Assembly: GCA_947623455.1 (NCBI GenBank)
Contig: OX392529.1
Span: 53,587,186-53,651,185, forward strand
DNA length: 64,000 bases
Direction: 5' to 3'
DNA from: Mimachlamys varia
Lineage: Eukaryota > Mollusca > Bivalvia > Pectinida > Pectinidae
Shown: positions 44,601 through 57,400 of the stretch, one piece after another
Position numbering within the stretch: the stretch's first letter is position 1
Layout: each line of letters opens with the position of its first letter
The notes under the pieces: model-generated
Database searches by the model: none
The model's input: the letters and a program-made list of their open reading frames with translations, nothing else
What the model was told of the DNA's origin: nothing
Made by a program: the position numbers and the translations under genes

Positions 44601-47600
44601 TGACGATACACCTATGATCATACGTCAATGACGATACACCTATGATAATACGTCAATGACGATACACCTATGATAATACGTCAATGACCGATACACCTAT
44701 GATAATACGTCAATGACGATACACCTATGATCATACGTCAATGACGATACACCTATGATCATACGTCAATGACGATACACCTATGATAATACGTCAATGG
44801 CGATACTACTTTGATCATACTTCAATGACAGATACATCTATGATAATACGTCGATGGCGATACACCTATGATCATACTTCAATGGCGATACATCAATGAT
44901 CATACGTCAATGACGATACACCTATGATCATACGTCAATGAAGATACACCTATGATCATACGTCAATGAGGATAAACCTATGATCATACGTCAATGAGGA
45001 TACATCTATGATCATACGTCAATGGCGATACGTCAATGACGATACACCTATGATCATACGTCAATGACGATACATCAATGGCGATACGTCAATGACGATA
45101 CACCTATGATCATACGTCAATGACGATACACCTATGATCATACGTCAATGAGGATACACCTATGATTATACGTCAATGACGATACATCAATGATCATACG
45201 TCAATGACGATACACCTATGATCATACGTAAATGACGATACACCTATGATCATGCGTCAATGAGGATACATCTATGATCACACGTCAATGGCGATACGTC
45301 AATGACGATACACCTATGATAATACGTCAATGACGATACACCTATGATCATACGTCAATGACCGATATACCTATGATCATACGTCAATGACGATACACCT
45401 ATGATCAAACGTCAATGACGATACACCTATGATCATACGTCAATGACGATACACCTATGATCATACGTCAATGACGATACACCTATGATTATACGTCAAT
45501 TACCGATACATCTATTATCATACGTCAATGACGATACATCTATGATCATACTTCAATGACGATACACCTATGATCATACGTCAATGACGATACATCAATG
45601 ATCATACATCAATGGCGATACATAAATGATCATACGTCAATGACGATACACTTATGATCATACGTCAATGATGATACACCTATGATCATACGTCAATTAG
45701 TATACAACTATGATCATACGTCAATGACCGATACAACTATGATCATACGTCAATGACGATACACCTATGATCATACGTCAATGACGATACACCTATGATC
45801 ATACTTCAATGACAGATACATCTATGATCTTACGTCAATGACAGATACATCTATGATAATACGTCAATGGCGATACTACTTTGATCATACTTCAATGACA
45901 GATACATCTATGATAATACGTCGATGGCGATACACCTATGATCATACTTCAATGGCGATACATCAATGATCATACGTCAATGACGATACACCTATGATCA
46001 TACGTCAATGAGGATACATCTATGATCATACGTCAATGGCGATACGTCAATGACGATACACCTATGATCATACGTCAATGAAGATACACCTATGATCATA
46101 CGTCAATGAGGATACACCTATGATCATACGTCAATGAGGATACATCTATGATCATACGTCAATGGCGATACGTCAATGACGATACACCTATGATCATACG
46201 TCAATGACGATACATCTATGATTATACGTCAATGACGATACACCTATGATTATACGTCAATGACGATACACCTATGATCATACGTCAATGACGATACGTC
46301 AATGAGGATACACCTATGATCATACGTCAATGAGGATACACCTATGATCATACGTCAATGAGGATACACCTATGATCATACGTCAATGAGGATACACCTA
46401 TGATCATACGTCAATGAGGATACACCTATGATTATACGTCAATGAGGATACACCTATGATCATACGTCAATGAGGATACACCTATGATCATACGTCAATG
46501 AGGATACACCTATGATTATACGTCAATGACGATACATCAATGATCATACGTCAATGACGATACACCTATGATCATACGTAAATGACGATACACCTATGAT
46601 CATGCGTCAACGACGATACATCAATGATCATACATCAATGGCGATACATAAATGATCATACGTCAATGACGATACACTTGATCATACGTCAATGATGATA
46701 CACCTATGATCATACGTCAATTAGTATACAACTTTGATCATACGTCAATGACCGATACAACTATGATCATACGTCAATGACGATACACCTATGATCATAC
46801 GTCAATGACGATACACCTATGATCATACGTCAATGACGATACACCTATTATTATACGTCAATGACGATACATCAATGATCATACGTCAATGACGATACAC
46901 CTATGATCATACGTAAATGACGATACACCTATGATCATGCGTCAATGAGGATACATCTATGATCACACGTCAATGGCGATACGTCAATGACGATACACCT
47001 ATGATCATACGTCAATGACGATACACCTATGATAATACGTCAATGACGATACACCTATGATCATACGTCAATGACGATACACCTATGATCATACGTCAAT
47101 GAGGATACACCTATGATTATACGTCAATGACGATACATCAATGATCATACGTCAATGGCGATACGTCAATGACGATACACCTGTGATCATACGTCAATGA
47201 CCGATACATCTATGATCATACGTCAATGACGATACATCTATGATCATACGTCAATGACGATACACCTATGATCATACGTCAATGACGATACACCTATGAT
47301 CACACGTCAATGACCGAAACATCTATGATCATACGTCAATGACGATACACCTATGATAATACGTCAATGACGATACACCTATGATCATACGTCAATGACG
47401 ATACACCTATGATCATACGTCAATGACGATACACCTATGATAATACGTCAATGGCGATACTACTTTGATCATACTTCAATGACAGATACATCTATGATAA
47501 TACGTCGATGGCGATACACCTATGATCATACTTTAATGGCGATACATCAATGATCATACGTCAATGACGATACACCTATGATCATACGTCAATGAAGATA

Positions 47601-50600
47601 CACCTATGATCATACGTCAATGAGGATACACCTATGATCATACGTCAATGAGGATACATCTATGATCATACGTCAATGGCGATACGTCAATGACGATACA
47701 CCTATGATCATACGTCAATGACGATACATCAATGATCATACGTCAATGACGATACACCTATGATCATACGTCAATGACGATACACCTATGATCATACGTC
47801 AATGAGGATACACCTATGATTATACGTCAATGACGATACATCAATGATCATACGTCAATGACGATACACCTATGATCATACGTAAATGACGATACACCTA
47901 TGATCATGCGTCAATGAGGATACATCTATGATCACACGTCAATGGCGATACGTCAATGACGATACACCTATGATCATACGTCAATGACGATACACCTTCG
48001 ATAATACGTCAATGACGATACACCTGTGATCATACGTCAATGACGATACACCTATGATCATACGCCAATGATGATACATCTATGATCATACGTCAATAAC
48101 GATACACCTATAATCATACGATAATGACGATACACCTATGATAATACGTCAATGGCGATACACCTGTGATCATACGTCAATGACGATACACCTATGATCA
48201 TACGTCAATGACGATACACCTATGATCATGCGTCAATGAGGATACATCTATGATCACACGTCAATGGCGATACGTCAATGACGATACACCTATGATAATA
48301 CGTCAATGACGATACACCTATGATCATACGTCAATGACCGATACACCTATGATCATACGTCAATGACGATACACCTATGATCAAACGTCAATGACGATAC
48401 ACCTATGATCATACGTCAATGACGATACACCTATGATCATACGTCAATGACGATACACCTATGATTATACGTCAATTACCGATACATCTATTATCATACG
48501 TCAATGACGATACATCTATGATCATACTTCAATGACGATACACCTATGATCATACGTCAATGACGATACATCAATGATCATACATCAATGGCGATACATA
48601 AATGATCATACGTCAATGACGATACACTTATGATCATACGTCAATGATGATACACCTATGATCATACGTCAATTAGTATACAACTATGATCATACGTCAA
48701 TGACCGATACAACTATGATCATACGTCAATGACGATATACCTATGATCATACGTCAATGACGATACACCTATGATCATACGTCAATGACGATACACCTAT
48801 GATCATACTTCAATGACAGATACATCTATGATCTTACGTCAATGACAGATACATCTATGATAATACGTCAATGGCGATACTACTTTGATCATACTTCAAT
48901 GACAGATACATCTATGATAATACGTCGATGGCGATACACCTATGATCATACTTCAATGGCGATACATCAATGATCATACGTCAATGACGATACACCTATG
49001 ATCATACGTCAATGAGGATACATCTATGATCATACGTCAATGGCGATACGTCAATGACGATACACCTATGATCATGCGTCAATGACGATACATCAATGAT
49101 CATACATCAATGGCGATACATAAATGATCATACGTCAATGACGATACACTTATGATCATACGTCAATGATGATACACCTATGATCATACGTCAATTAGTA
49201 TACAACTATGATCATACGTCAATGACCGATACAACTATGATCATACGTCAATGACGATACACCTATGATCATACGTCAATGACGATACACCTATGATCAT
49301 ACGTCAATGACGATACACCTATGATCCTACTTCAATGACAGATACATCTATGATCTTACGTCAATGACAGATACATCTATGATAATACGTCAATGGCGAT
49401 ACTACTTTGATCATACTTCAATGACAGATACATCTATGATAATACGTCGATGGCGATACACCTATGATCATACTTCAATGGCGATACATCAATGATCATA
49501 CGTCAATGACGATACACCTATGATCATACGTCAATGAGGATACATTTATGACCATACGTCAATGGCGATACGTCAATGACGATACACCTATGATCATACG
49601 TCAATGAAGATACACCTATGATCATACGTCAATGAGGATACACCTATGATCATACGTCAATGAGGATACATCTATGATCATACGTCAATGACGATACACC
49701 TATGATCATACGTCAATGAGGATACATCTATGATCATACGTCAATGGCGATACGTCAATGACGATACACCTATGATCATACGTCAATGACGATACATCAA
49801 TGATCATACGTCAATGACCGATACACCTATGATCATACGTCAATGACGATACACCTATGATCATACGTCAATGACGATACACCTATGATCATACGTCAAT
49901 GACGATACACCTATGATTATACGTCAATGAGGATACACCTATGATTATACGTCAATGACGATACATCAATGATCATACGTCAATGACGATACACCTATGA
50001 TCATACGTCAATGACGATACACCTATGATTATAAGTCAATGACGATACATCAATGATCATACGTCAATGACGATACACCTATGATCATACGTCAATGAGG
50101 ATACACCTATGATTATACGTCAATGACGATACATCAATGATCATACGTCAATAACGATACACCTATGATCATACGTAAATGACGATACACCTATGATCAT
50201 GCGTCAATGACAATACATCTATGATCACACGTCAATGGCGATACGTCAATGACGATACACCTATGATCATACGTCAATGACGATACACCTATGATAATAC
50301 GTCAATGACGATACACATATGATCATACGTCAATGACGATACACCTATGATCATACGTCAATGACCGATACATCTATGATCATACGTCAATGACGATACA
50401 TCTATGATCATACGTCAATGACGATACACCTATGATCATACGTCAATAACGATACATCTATGATCATACGTCAATGACGATACACCTATGATCAAACGTC
50501 AATGACGATACACCTATGATAATACGTCAATGACGATACACCTATGATCATACGTCAATGACGATACACCTATGATCATACGTCAATGACGATACACCTA

Positions 50601-51783
50601 TGATAATACGTCAATGACGATACACCTATGATAATACGTCAATGACGATACATCTATGATCATACGTCAATGACGATACACCTATGATCATACGTCAATG
50701 ACGATACACCTATGATAATACGTCAATGACGATACACCTATGATCATACGTCAATGACGATACACCTATGATCATACGTCAATGACGATACACCTATGAA
50801 AATACGTCAATGACGATACACCTATGATCATACGTCAATGACGATACACCTATGATCATACGTCAATGACGATACACCTATGATTATACGTCAATTACCG
50901 ATACATCTATGATCATACGTCAATGACAATACATCCATGATCTTACCTCAATGACAGATACATCTATGATAATACGTCAATGACGATACACCTATGATCA
51001 TACGTCAATGACAATACATCTATGATCTTACGTCAATGACAGATACACCTATGATAATACGTCAATGACGATACACCTATGATCATACGTCAATGACCGA
51101 TACACCTATGATCATACGTCAATGACGATACACCTATGATCAAACGTCAATGACGATACACCTATGATCATACGTCAATGACGATACACCTATGATCATA
51201 CGTCAATGACGATACACCTATGATTATACGTCAATTACCGATACATCTATGATCTTACGTCAATGACAGATACATCTATGATAATACGTCAATGGCGATA
51301 CTACTTTGATCATACTTCAATGACGATACATATATGATCATACGCCAATGACGATACATCTATGATCGTACGTCAATGACGATACCTCTATGATCATACG
51401 TCAATGACCGATACACCTATGATCATGCGTCAATGACGATACATCTATATCTATGATCATACGTCAATGACCGATACATCTATGATCATACGTCAATGAC
51501 CGATACACCTATGATCATACGTCAATGACGATACACCTATGATCATGCGTCAATGACGATACATCTATGATCATGCGTCAATGACGATACATCTATGATC
51601 ATACGTCAATGACGATACACCTATGATCATACGTCAATGACCGATACACCTGTGATCATGCGTCAATGACGATACATCTATGATCATGCGTCAATGACGA
51701 TACATATATGATCATACGTCAATGACGATACATCTATGATCATACGTCAATGACGATACATCTAAGATCATACATCAATGACG
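41640..51783. repeat. 10.1-kb satellite, 28-bp monomer (dimer of 14-bp units), about 360 copies
   Basis: The sequence is an almost unbroken tandem repeat. The common monomer is two halves, TACGTCAATGACGA and TACACCTATGATCA, which match each other at 9 of 14 positions. Frequent variants are CACC/CATC, GACGATAC/GACCGATAC/GACAGATAC, ATGAGGATAC, ATGGCGATAC and GATAAT for GATCAT. Single 14-bp half-units also occur (TACGTCAATGGCGA next to TACGTCAATGACGA). No ORF of 60 codons is open in it. Each monomer carries CGTCA-A-TGACG and ATGATCAT. The copy number is length divided by 28, not a count. The left edge is gradual. Confidence 0.97.
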
Positions 51784-51829
51784 ACATTTCTTACCACTTG
51801 ACTGAATTTTGGCTATTTTTTTTCGTTAA

Positions 51830-52216
51830 GGCCTAATATATACGTAACTTTCGGCAAACCTTGAAGCGAAAAGCAAGCCTACTAACTAATTATATTTAAA
51901 GATTTAGTTAATATTAACTGATATCAGCGATATTCAAGATAAATTCTTACGCGGTTACCGGTACAGCAGCAGTTGAAACACGCTATTTGTAAACACACGT
52001 CCATTTCGGACCGTCTTCTACCTTCGGCTTGTTGTTGAAGTGGGCCCCACCTGAATTATTTCAATTCTTTGGATTTTTTGTCAAGAGTTTTTTGGTAATC
52101 ACCGCTCACATATTTACTTCGTTTCAGGCTTAATTTTGCATGGTTATCAACTAGATTTTTTTTCATAATTTTTCAGAATCTCCCAAAAATTCCTGAAGTT
52201 ACGTATATTGGGCAAG
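51830..52216 (+). mobile_element. TTAA-type MITE copy bordering the satellite
   Basis: It starts right after TTAA 51826-51829, about 45 bases after the last satellite unit. The distal end reads ACGTATATTGGGCAAGG with no TTAA, so that side is eroded. Confidence 0.8.
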
Positions 52217-52328
52217 GTTTTACAAAGTTAATAACATAACAGAAAATTGGAAACATTTGGTTTGATCATTTATAATCCATTATGATATGGCGTATATATG
52301 TACATTTTCCTCCTGGCCACATAATTTC

Positions 52329-52404
52329 CATCGTCAGAAACCCACGGTACACTTCTCGGACGATTGCAATCGTTAGAGAAGTGTACCGTGGGTTTCCGAC
52401 GATG
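52329..52404. repeat. Hairpin element, same family, copy 2 (near-perfect)
   Basis: CATCGTCAGAAACCCACGG and TACACTTCTC pair with GAGAAGTGTA and CCGTGGGTTTCCGACGATG around GGACGATTGCAATCGTTA. Arms are about 29 bp with one mismatch. Confidence 0.85.
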
Positions 52405-52904
52405 CATAATTTGATGTGCCGGGATCTGTATAGAATAGTCTTCGGGGAGTTAACTCCCCTTAGTCGCAGATATTATTTCAAAGACGGTCAATGAAAATCG
52501 AATAATTCCGATGTCACGGGAGATGTTTAACGAATAAGAATGGAAAAACAAAGTTATTTTAGTTACACAATTCAATATTAGAAATGTATTGATGTTTACT
52601 GTCAAATACGCAATACCCAGTGCACGTTGTGGGTTAATATAACAAATTGATATTGCTATGGCCCTAATCACATTGAGGTTTTACTTCAGATTTTTTCCCA
52701 ACGGATGGGAGTACAGAAAATGGACACGATAAAAACCATATATTAAATCCTAACTGTTCTATGATCTGGTAATTTGAAGTTTCAAACCTTAAACGTAAAA
52801 AAAATGTAAAATTTAAAGAAGCCGATGTTGGTTATTTGATTTTTTTTTCTTTTTCTTTTTTTCTTTTTCTTTAATTTTCTCGTACTTATTAGCCCGAATC
52901 TTAA

Positions 52905-53289
52905 GGCCCAGTATACGTAACGCTTTACAAAACCTGAAGCAAAAAAATCAAGCCTAATAACTTACTATATTTATAGATTAAGTTAAGATTAACTGATATC
53001 ACCATTATCCAAGATGAATTCTTACGCAGTTACCGGTACAGTAGCAGTTGGAACTCGGTATTTGTAAACACGCGGCCTTTTTGAACTGTCTTCTAACTTC
53101 GGTTTGTTGTTGAAGTGGGCTCCACCTGAATTATTTTCAATTCTTTGGAATTTGCTGTCCACAGTTTCTTGTTAGTTACCGTTCAGGTTTACTTCGTTTT
53201 AGGCTTATTTTTGCATGTTTATTAGCTTTATTTATTTTACGAATTTTCAGAATCACAAAAAAAATCCTGAAGTTACGTATATTGGGCCT
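52905..53289 (+). mobile_element. TTAA-type MITE copy, complete
   Basis: Bounded by TTAA 52901-52904 and 53290-53293. Ends are GGCCCAGTATACGTAACGC and AGTTACGTATATTGGGCC. Same orientation as the copy 0.7 kb upstream. Confidence 0.85.
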
Positions 53290-53558
53290 TTAATTATTTC
53301 AGTTATGTTGAAAAACTTATTGAACTAAAAAAAAAAAATCCGAGGTTTGCTGGAGCTTCCATAGCCACAGTTATCTCATTTGAGTAGTGGCACGGTACAT
53401 GGTACACGGTATACACATTTTCGTAGTACACGATTTGAAATAATACTGTACTTATTTATTCTTTTTCTAAATTAATAAATGCAAGAGGTCTCGGGTGTGT
53501 CGTTGGGTTCGAAGCTTTTTTCTTCAATGAGGAATGCAAAGAGGAACTTAACTTGGTC

Positions 53559-53671
53559 GATCGTCGGCGACCAGATAGCTCAAAGGTTTGGTGTCCGTCT
53601 CGAGTTCGAAAGGTCCCGTGTTCGAGCCCCAGCCCGGCCGCTACATTTTCTCTTTTTCCTTTTACACACGT
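53559..53671 (+). mobile_element. tRNA-derived repeat, copy 1, upstream of the unrecognised gene
   Basis: GATCGTCGGCGACCAGATAG, CTCAAAGG and GTGTTCGAGCCCC form tRNA-like A and B boxes. They are followed by CGGCCGCTACATTTTCTC and a pyrimidine tract ending ACACACG. A second copy lies 284 bp downstream. Confidence 0.65.
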
Positions 53672-53842
53672 TTTCCTCTAGACTGCCTGTGACTTCAAAC
53701 ATGTCCGTATCTTTTTTGTTTTATCTCGGGAAATGATTTCTTAAACAAAATTGTAAATATGAGGCCTATGTGAAATTAAATATAAAGAAAAGGTGCCGAA
53801 AAGATAAATTATTCACTATTTGGAAACATACTCCAAAATATT

Positions 53843-53943
53843 GATCGTCGGCGATCAGATAGCTCAAAGGTCTCAAGTTCGGAAGGTCCCGAGTTCATGC
53901 CCCAACCTGGCCGCTACATTTTCTCTTTCTCCTTTTACACACG
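53843..53943 (+). mobile_element. tRNA-derived repeat, copy 2
   Basis: Same element as at 53559, with about 14 bases deleted after CTCAAAGGT and several substitutions. It keeps GGCCGCTACATTTTCTC and CCTTTTACACACG. The open frame from 53820 reads through it, which is why that frame is not taken as the true N-terminus of the gene at 54054. Confidence 0.65.
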
Positions 53944-54037
53944 TCTTTGACGCCATTTGGAGGCGGGGAGGAGGTGGGAACGTCATCGTGAGACAAACAA
54001 AGACTGGGGGTAGTTTTCCCGTCCGAACTGTACCTCG

Positions 54038-54045
54038 TGACGTCA
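54038..54045. promoter_or_regulatory. Complete CRE palindrome before the unrecognised gene start
   Basis: TGACGTCA ends 8 bases before ATG 54054, and TGACGTCG overlaps the ATG itself (54055-54062). CREB/ATF binding is known for the motif; function here is inference, and the site may be in the 5' UTR or coding sequence. Confidence 0.35.
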
Positions 54046-54053
54046 TAACAACC

Positions 54054-54447
54054 ATGACGTCGCACGGAATAACAAGTTCAAGTTTGCCTTGCACTCTTTA
54101 CGACGTCGACAGGATGAAGGCGCATTCAAAGCCAGCGTTAGAAATCAATGTGGGAGACTCGAATACATTTCGTTTCGGAGAAAAAAGACATAGGGTTCGT
54201 TTTAAGGAGCCAATGAAAAGTCGTGACAAATTTTTACGTCACCCCAGCGTTGACGACATTTTAAGCAGTGGCGGTATCAGGAAGGAACCGCTTATCCCGT
54301 ACGAGGATAATGAAACCAGAGTCAACCCAGACCAGTACCAACAAAGAGGGGAAAGGAAAATAGAAGTTGATGAAGAATGTTTGGAGAATTTAATTGGGAG
54401 AATATGCCTCGCGGCTGCCATGGACGAAAGGGAGAATTATGGCATAA
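54054..54447 (+). CDS. Unrecognised gene, exon 1
   Basis: It ends in phase 1 at GGCATAA|GTAAGTTC. The open frame extends upstream to 53820, but that part reads through a tRNA-derived repeat. The start at 54054 is therefore chosen for its context and its place just after a complete TGACGTCA site. The conserved-looking part runs from about 54130: FRFGEKRHRVRFKEP, then HPSVDDILSSGGIRKEPLIP and a helical ECLENLIGRICLAAAMDERE. Confidence 0.7.
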
Positions 54448-57400
54448 GTAAGTTCCCATTGTTTACAAAGTATACAGTACCATGATTCAGTACCAGTATG
54501 GAAACATTTTTTGTTTTGCAACATATTCTTTGTACCCTTTTTCAATGAATTTGCCTGACTTTGTTTATGGATGGGTTTTGAAAATACTTGGTCATTTGTA
54601 CAGAAATATCTATAGTGCCTTTTTAACACTGTTCACTTGAATTTCCGTTGTGTATTTCTAGAATATTGCAGACTTATCTGCACTGATAATTTCCGTTTAT
54701 TTATATTCCGTTACTAGAATGACGTCAAAATGGCGTCCTAAAAATGGATGCTATAAATAAATTATGAATTTAATCGACGCACACAACGAGAAACAGTGAA
54801 AAATATTCTGAGATGAAACCGGAAACAATTCGTTTTAATTGTACAAAATTTCATTAAAAATGACAAAGTCAAGAACGTTAACTGAAAAAGTTGAAAAAAA
54901 ACAAAGGATATATATACTGTATATTGCAAAATAATAGAAAAATAATGTTTCCATACTTATGGCATGGTACTGTACATTTCTATTGATCAATATAGAAGGG
55001 TAAAAAGTGCTTATGTATTTTTACATACCGGATATATATTCATGTGAACTTCGCTTGCTCTTTTTTTATAATATAATATGAAAAGAACTCCAAAGGAACG
55101 GAATTAGTTTAATTTGGGATATTTCGTAACATGTAAGTTTTTGTACTAGATAGAAAAAAAATATCAGGGTACTGTAAACCAGACTGGTCTGGTCTGGACC
55201 AAATGCAGATGAAATTTAATCAACAAGTGGCGAATCGCCCAAATCGAATAATCCTTCTCCCTCTCTATGTAAAAAGCATTTTTATTATAAAGATAATTTG
55301 AATTTTTCAATGATTTTTTTTATATAGAAAGAAAGAAGACTATTCGCAACTAATTGGTACAATTTCAAATGCCCATGGCTGAACTCTCTCCTATCGTTTT
55401 GCATTATTTCCCTCCCATGCATAGACATACGTTTCAATGAGCTTCCCAGTTTTCCGATATTTTTGCGCATTGATAAAGTTATTTCAAATAAAATAGCCCA
55501 CAGTTGCTTGAGTTTCTGTAAGTAAATAATAAATATATATGTGTGAAATGAGCCTCCCATTACAGTAATTCTGTAATGGGCCGCGGTTCTATATATGTAT
55601 AAACATTTTTTTTATATACTGACAGAAACCCAATCAACTGTGAATAGCCTAGCTCACTCACATCTTCTTTTCTATGTTATACGTAAGTCATGAATAAATG
55701 CCTTGAATACGATTTCTAACTTGTAAACGACACCATGTAAAAGGTAAAGAAACGTATTTTCGTTCCACAGTGGATCCTTACGATGGTCACGTGACGAATC
55801 CAGAAAACTTACTGCATGCACTCGAAGACAACCGCTCTGAAAAGAAGATAAAAAAAGACAAGAAGGGGAAATGGAACAAAAAGGAAAAGAGACGGAAAAT
55901 AGTGGAAGAATATTTGACACCGGATATTTCCGAACAAACAGCTGTACCAAGCGTGACGATTCCCTTGATGGACTTCCGGTAAGGGGTGTGTTGGAAATAG
56001 GCCTAGTTCGAAACGTGGGACTCGGAGACAAATGATAGGTTCTTACCTTTATTCCCTCATTTTATTTATTTTTTTATTTGTTTTATTTTACATTCTTTGT
56101 TACACATATAACTTTGACATCCTCGATATACAGGGGTTACAGATCACCTATGCTCTCTACACCCCTGGAATATGTCATGGCAAAAACTGAAGGCACGCCC
56201 AGATAAAACAAACTGGCTGTATGCCTGTTCTTTGAAGATTACAACGGAGCCGCAACTTACTTCAAAGCCTGTCTATTTTTACCGTTATGTGACCACGAGA
56301 TTCTTTTTGATGTACTTCTTGCCTCCTCAAAATTGTGGCGCATACTGAGCATTTAGTTTTGCCATGACATATTCGAGGAGTGTAGAGAGCGTAGGTGATC
56401 GTAATATCTGGATATCGAGGATGAGAACTTGAAAACATACACTTACCAAACCATATTTTTTTTCTAATCGTTGAAAATTCGGAGGACGAATTATTATACA
56501 TTCTTGGTTTGTTATGAAAAGAAAAATATTGATGGATTAAAAAAAAATAAAAAACACACACACTCACATAGGCGTTACAATTTAAAAACTATCTTTGTAA
56601 ACCCGGCCACGGAAAATTATACAAATATTATCTGAAGAATGAGCAAATAACTATCTCCATATATATATGTGAAATTTCAAAAACATTTCATTACAAAATA
56701 AGTCTTAAAAATTAATCATATATTAATAAAAAATGTTATTTTGCACGTTTCTCTAGTCTGTAGATATTTTCCCCCTGAATTATCTCCCTTCTCTCATATT
56801 ATTGCGTTCATGTTCTGTTTTTGTAACTTGTCTGTTTTGGCATCGTCAGAAACCCACGTGACACAGCTCTGTTATTTGTGGAAAACGAAGAGTGAATATT
56901 ATACATACTAAGCTGAGGCACAAGTGTAGTTCTCCTAAGTTTGACATTTTTCGAGTCAACCTCGTTGGAAGTCATGGGCCCGTATTCATGAAACCGTTCC
57001 CATGCCCAAAGCATGGATTCTTAGCTGAAATCAGCTTTCTTGAAAAACACCTGAATCATGTCGAAGTGTCAAAAAGTCATTGTAAATGTTGAAAACAGCT
57101 CGCGACTTCAACTTTTTATCAAAAAATAAATTGTTTAAAGCCATAACAAAAATAAGGCTTGAGCACAGAATCCATGCTTAAGCACGAGAACGGTTTCATG
57201 AATACGGGCCCTTCTTACATTTGTGGCCATGATATTTCTGTGAAAATGCCTTTCATCTTTTCTTTGAATGTCAATTTCTTTTTCATCCTAGGTATCTTGT
57301 GAACTCGGAGGTGGAGTCTAAAGCCCGTGTGATCCACGACTATTACATGTACCAATGGGACAACATGCAGAAAGACCGCATAGACGCATACAGGAACCTT

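Noticed and set aside
41640..51783. CRISPR-like array
   Set aside because: The 28-bp period superficially suggests spaced repeats, but there are no unique spacers. It is a head-to-tail satellite in a eukaryotic genome.
53559..53645. Functional tRNA gene
   Set aside because: A and B box-like motifs are present, but no complete cloverleaf is evident, and a pyrimidine-rich tail and second copy point to a SINE-like repeat.
53820..54053. Upstream in-frame extension of the unrecognised gene
   Set aside because: The added residues are translated tRNA-derived repeat; ATG 54054 or 54114 is more plausible.
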